Part shown: positions 63,350 through 64,000 of the stretch, in pieces
How the letters are laid out: every line of letters starts with the position of its first letter
Position numbering within the stretch: the first letter of the stretch is position 1
DNA from: Chryseobacterium indologenes
GTDB taxonomy: Bacteria > Bacteroidota > Bacteroidia > Flavobacteriales > Weeksellaceae
DNA length: 64,000 nt
Direction of reading: 5' to 3'
NCBI GenBank assembly: GCA_016025055.1
Contig: CP065590.1
Coordinates: 2,294,001 to 2,358,000, forward strand
Notes under the pieces: model-generated
Databases searched by the model: none
The model's input: the letters and a program-made list of their open reading frames with translations, nothing else
What the model was told of the DNA's origin: nothing
Made by a program: the position numbers and the translations under genes

Positions 63350-64000
63350 TTACAAATCTTTATCCATATATTCTTCTAAAGAAGATTTCAGTTGGTCTAA
63401 AAATGCGGTTCGGGAACCTGCACGATATTTCATTCGATGGAAAGAATGATGCAAATCTCCTAAAGAAATCTGAAACATTCTTTCTAAAGCCAAACTGATT
63501 TTGCGTATTCCTATTTTACCATCAGAAAGAGAGCTATTTGCGTAAAGAGCATAAATCAGTTCTATCAAGGCATTTTTGGTATCCGTCCAAAGGATGCTAT
63601 CAGATATATCCCTCGCAGAAAAATCTGCCATTTCATCATCATTGATTTTTTGGAGAATGTAGGTATAGAGTAGTTCATTGGCTATTATCCGAGCCACTTT
63701 GTTATCATAATAAGTTGAAAACAGGGGGTCAATTTCAAATACAAAACTATTCAAACCATCGTGGAAATTAATATTACCTAATCTAAAGTAGGTTTCATCA
63801 CGGTCGGTTCTTCCTGAACGGTAATATCTGTAAAAATCTGAATTGTAGATATGCTCCCTGTATTCCTGTTTTAATTCCTTCAACTGTTCCAAAAAATAAC
63901 TCGCATACATTTTCCCTCCATCAACAGGGCAAGCTGTCTGTATGCGAAATATCTTATTGTGGTAAATAAGCTTGGAGAGAATATATGGCTTGATATTGCG
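63350..64000 (-). CDS. rteC: RteC-like protein, 5' end outside window
   Basis: Open on the minus strand from 63350 to the window edge (KPYILSKLIYHNKIFRIQT precedes the ATG at 63910 in frame, so the true start is beyond 64000). The visible part (LTDTKNALIELIYALYANSS-like stretch, ALERMFQISLGDLHHSFHRM, and FLDQLKSSLEEYMDKDL) matches RteC, the protein that activates excision of CTnDOT-type conjugative transposons. It suggests that the adjacent restriction genes belong to or border an integrated mobile element. Confidence 0.8.
   Translation of the reverse strand, partial: RNIKPYILSKLIYHNKIFRIQTACPVDGGKMYASYFLEQLKELKQEYREHIYNSDFYRYYRSGRTDRDETYFRLGNINFHDGLNSFVFEIDPLFSTYYDNKVARIIANELLYTYILQKINDDEMADFSARDISDSILWTDTKNALIELIYALYANSSLSDGKIGIRKISLALERMFQISLGDLHHSFHRMKYRAGSRTAFLDQLKSSLEEYMDKDL

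Noticed and set aside
1..64000. tRNA and rRNA genes
   Set aside because: No cloverleaf-like segments or rRNA signatures were seen on reading the spacers; the S23 remnant is outside any rRNA operon.

Overview
The window looks like a chromosomal segment of a Flavobacteriia member, most likely family Weeksellaceae (Chryseobacterium or a close relative). The grounds are low GC, A-rich leaders instead of strong Shine-Dalgarno sites, several TTTG/TAnnTTTG-type promoters, a type IX secretion (T9SS) C-terminal sorting domain, GH92 and M43 secreted enzymes, and double-glycine bacteriocin-like leader peptides. The genus is inferred from gene content, not from a marker gene.

Layout. 1-7.8 kb: the end of a lipoprotein gene, then a six-gene minus-strand envelope operon (DUF4292 lipoprotein, EnvC/M23-like protein, TatA, DUF4254, small lipoprotein, RibA), then a sugar nucleotidyltransferase and a flippase. 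8-15.9 kb: dihydroorotase, GH92 mannosidase, SDR reductase, an M1 peptidase and an EEP-family phosphodiesterase. 15.9-22.5 kb: an OmpR-type two-component system divergent from an outer-membrane beta-barrel gene, with five TTAACC boxes at 11-bp spacing between them, then a second M1 peptidase. 22.5-32.6 kb: a PAP2/beta-barrel fusion, two tandem M43 lipoprotein proteases, a NarL-type two-component system with a membrane partner, a cysteine-rich double-glycine peptide of 49 residues, and ClpB. 32.9-47.9 kb: a complete-looking phenylacetate degradation cluster in the order paaR K E A B C D G H, unknown, I, J, Y, unknown, esterase, Z. It has a PaaR-like operator over the paaK start site. Its spacers are filled with related imperfect hairpins, one of which encloses a decayed S23/four-helix-bundle gene. 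48-51 kb: CPBP protease, DUF4241, a SMUG2-like glycosylase and a T9SS cargo protein. 51.4-64 kb: a type I restriction-modification island (hsdR, tyrosine recombinase, three silent or partial hsdS copies, hsdS, hsdM) ending in an rteC-like gene that runs off the window.

The hsdS region is arranged like a phase-variable specificity switch. The expressed hsdS and a promoterless full-length silent copy share an exact 56-bp inverted repeat at their 5' ends and an exact 23-bp inverted repeat in the central linker. Two further half-genes lie between them, and a recombinase gene sits next to them. One half-gene is split by a 2,563-bp IS21-family element flanked by the 5-bp duplication CCCAT.

Reading caution: at least eight genes change frame by one base inside a short homopolymer (envC-like, response regulator, both histidine kinases, paaZ, CPBP, hsdS and one hsdS half-gene). 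So many in conserved genes points to sequencing indels, so these genes are annotated across the shift and flagged. The S23 pseudogene also carries in-frame stops and is a genuine remnant.
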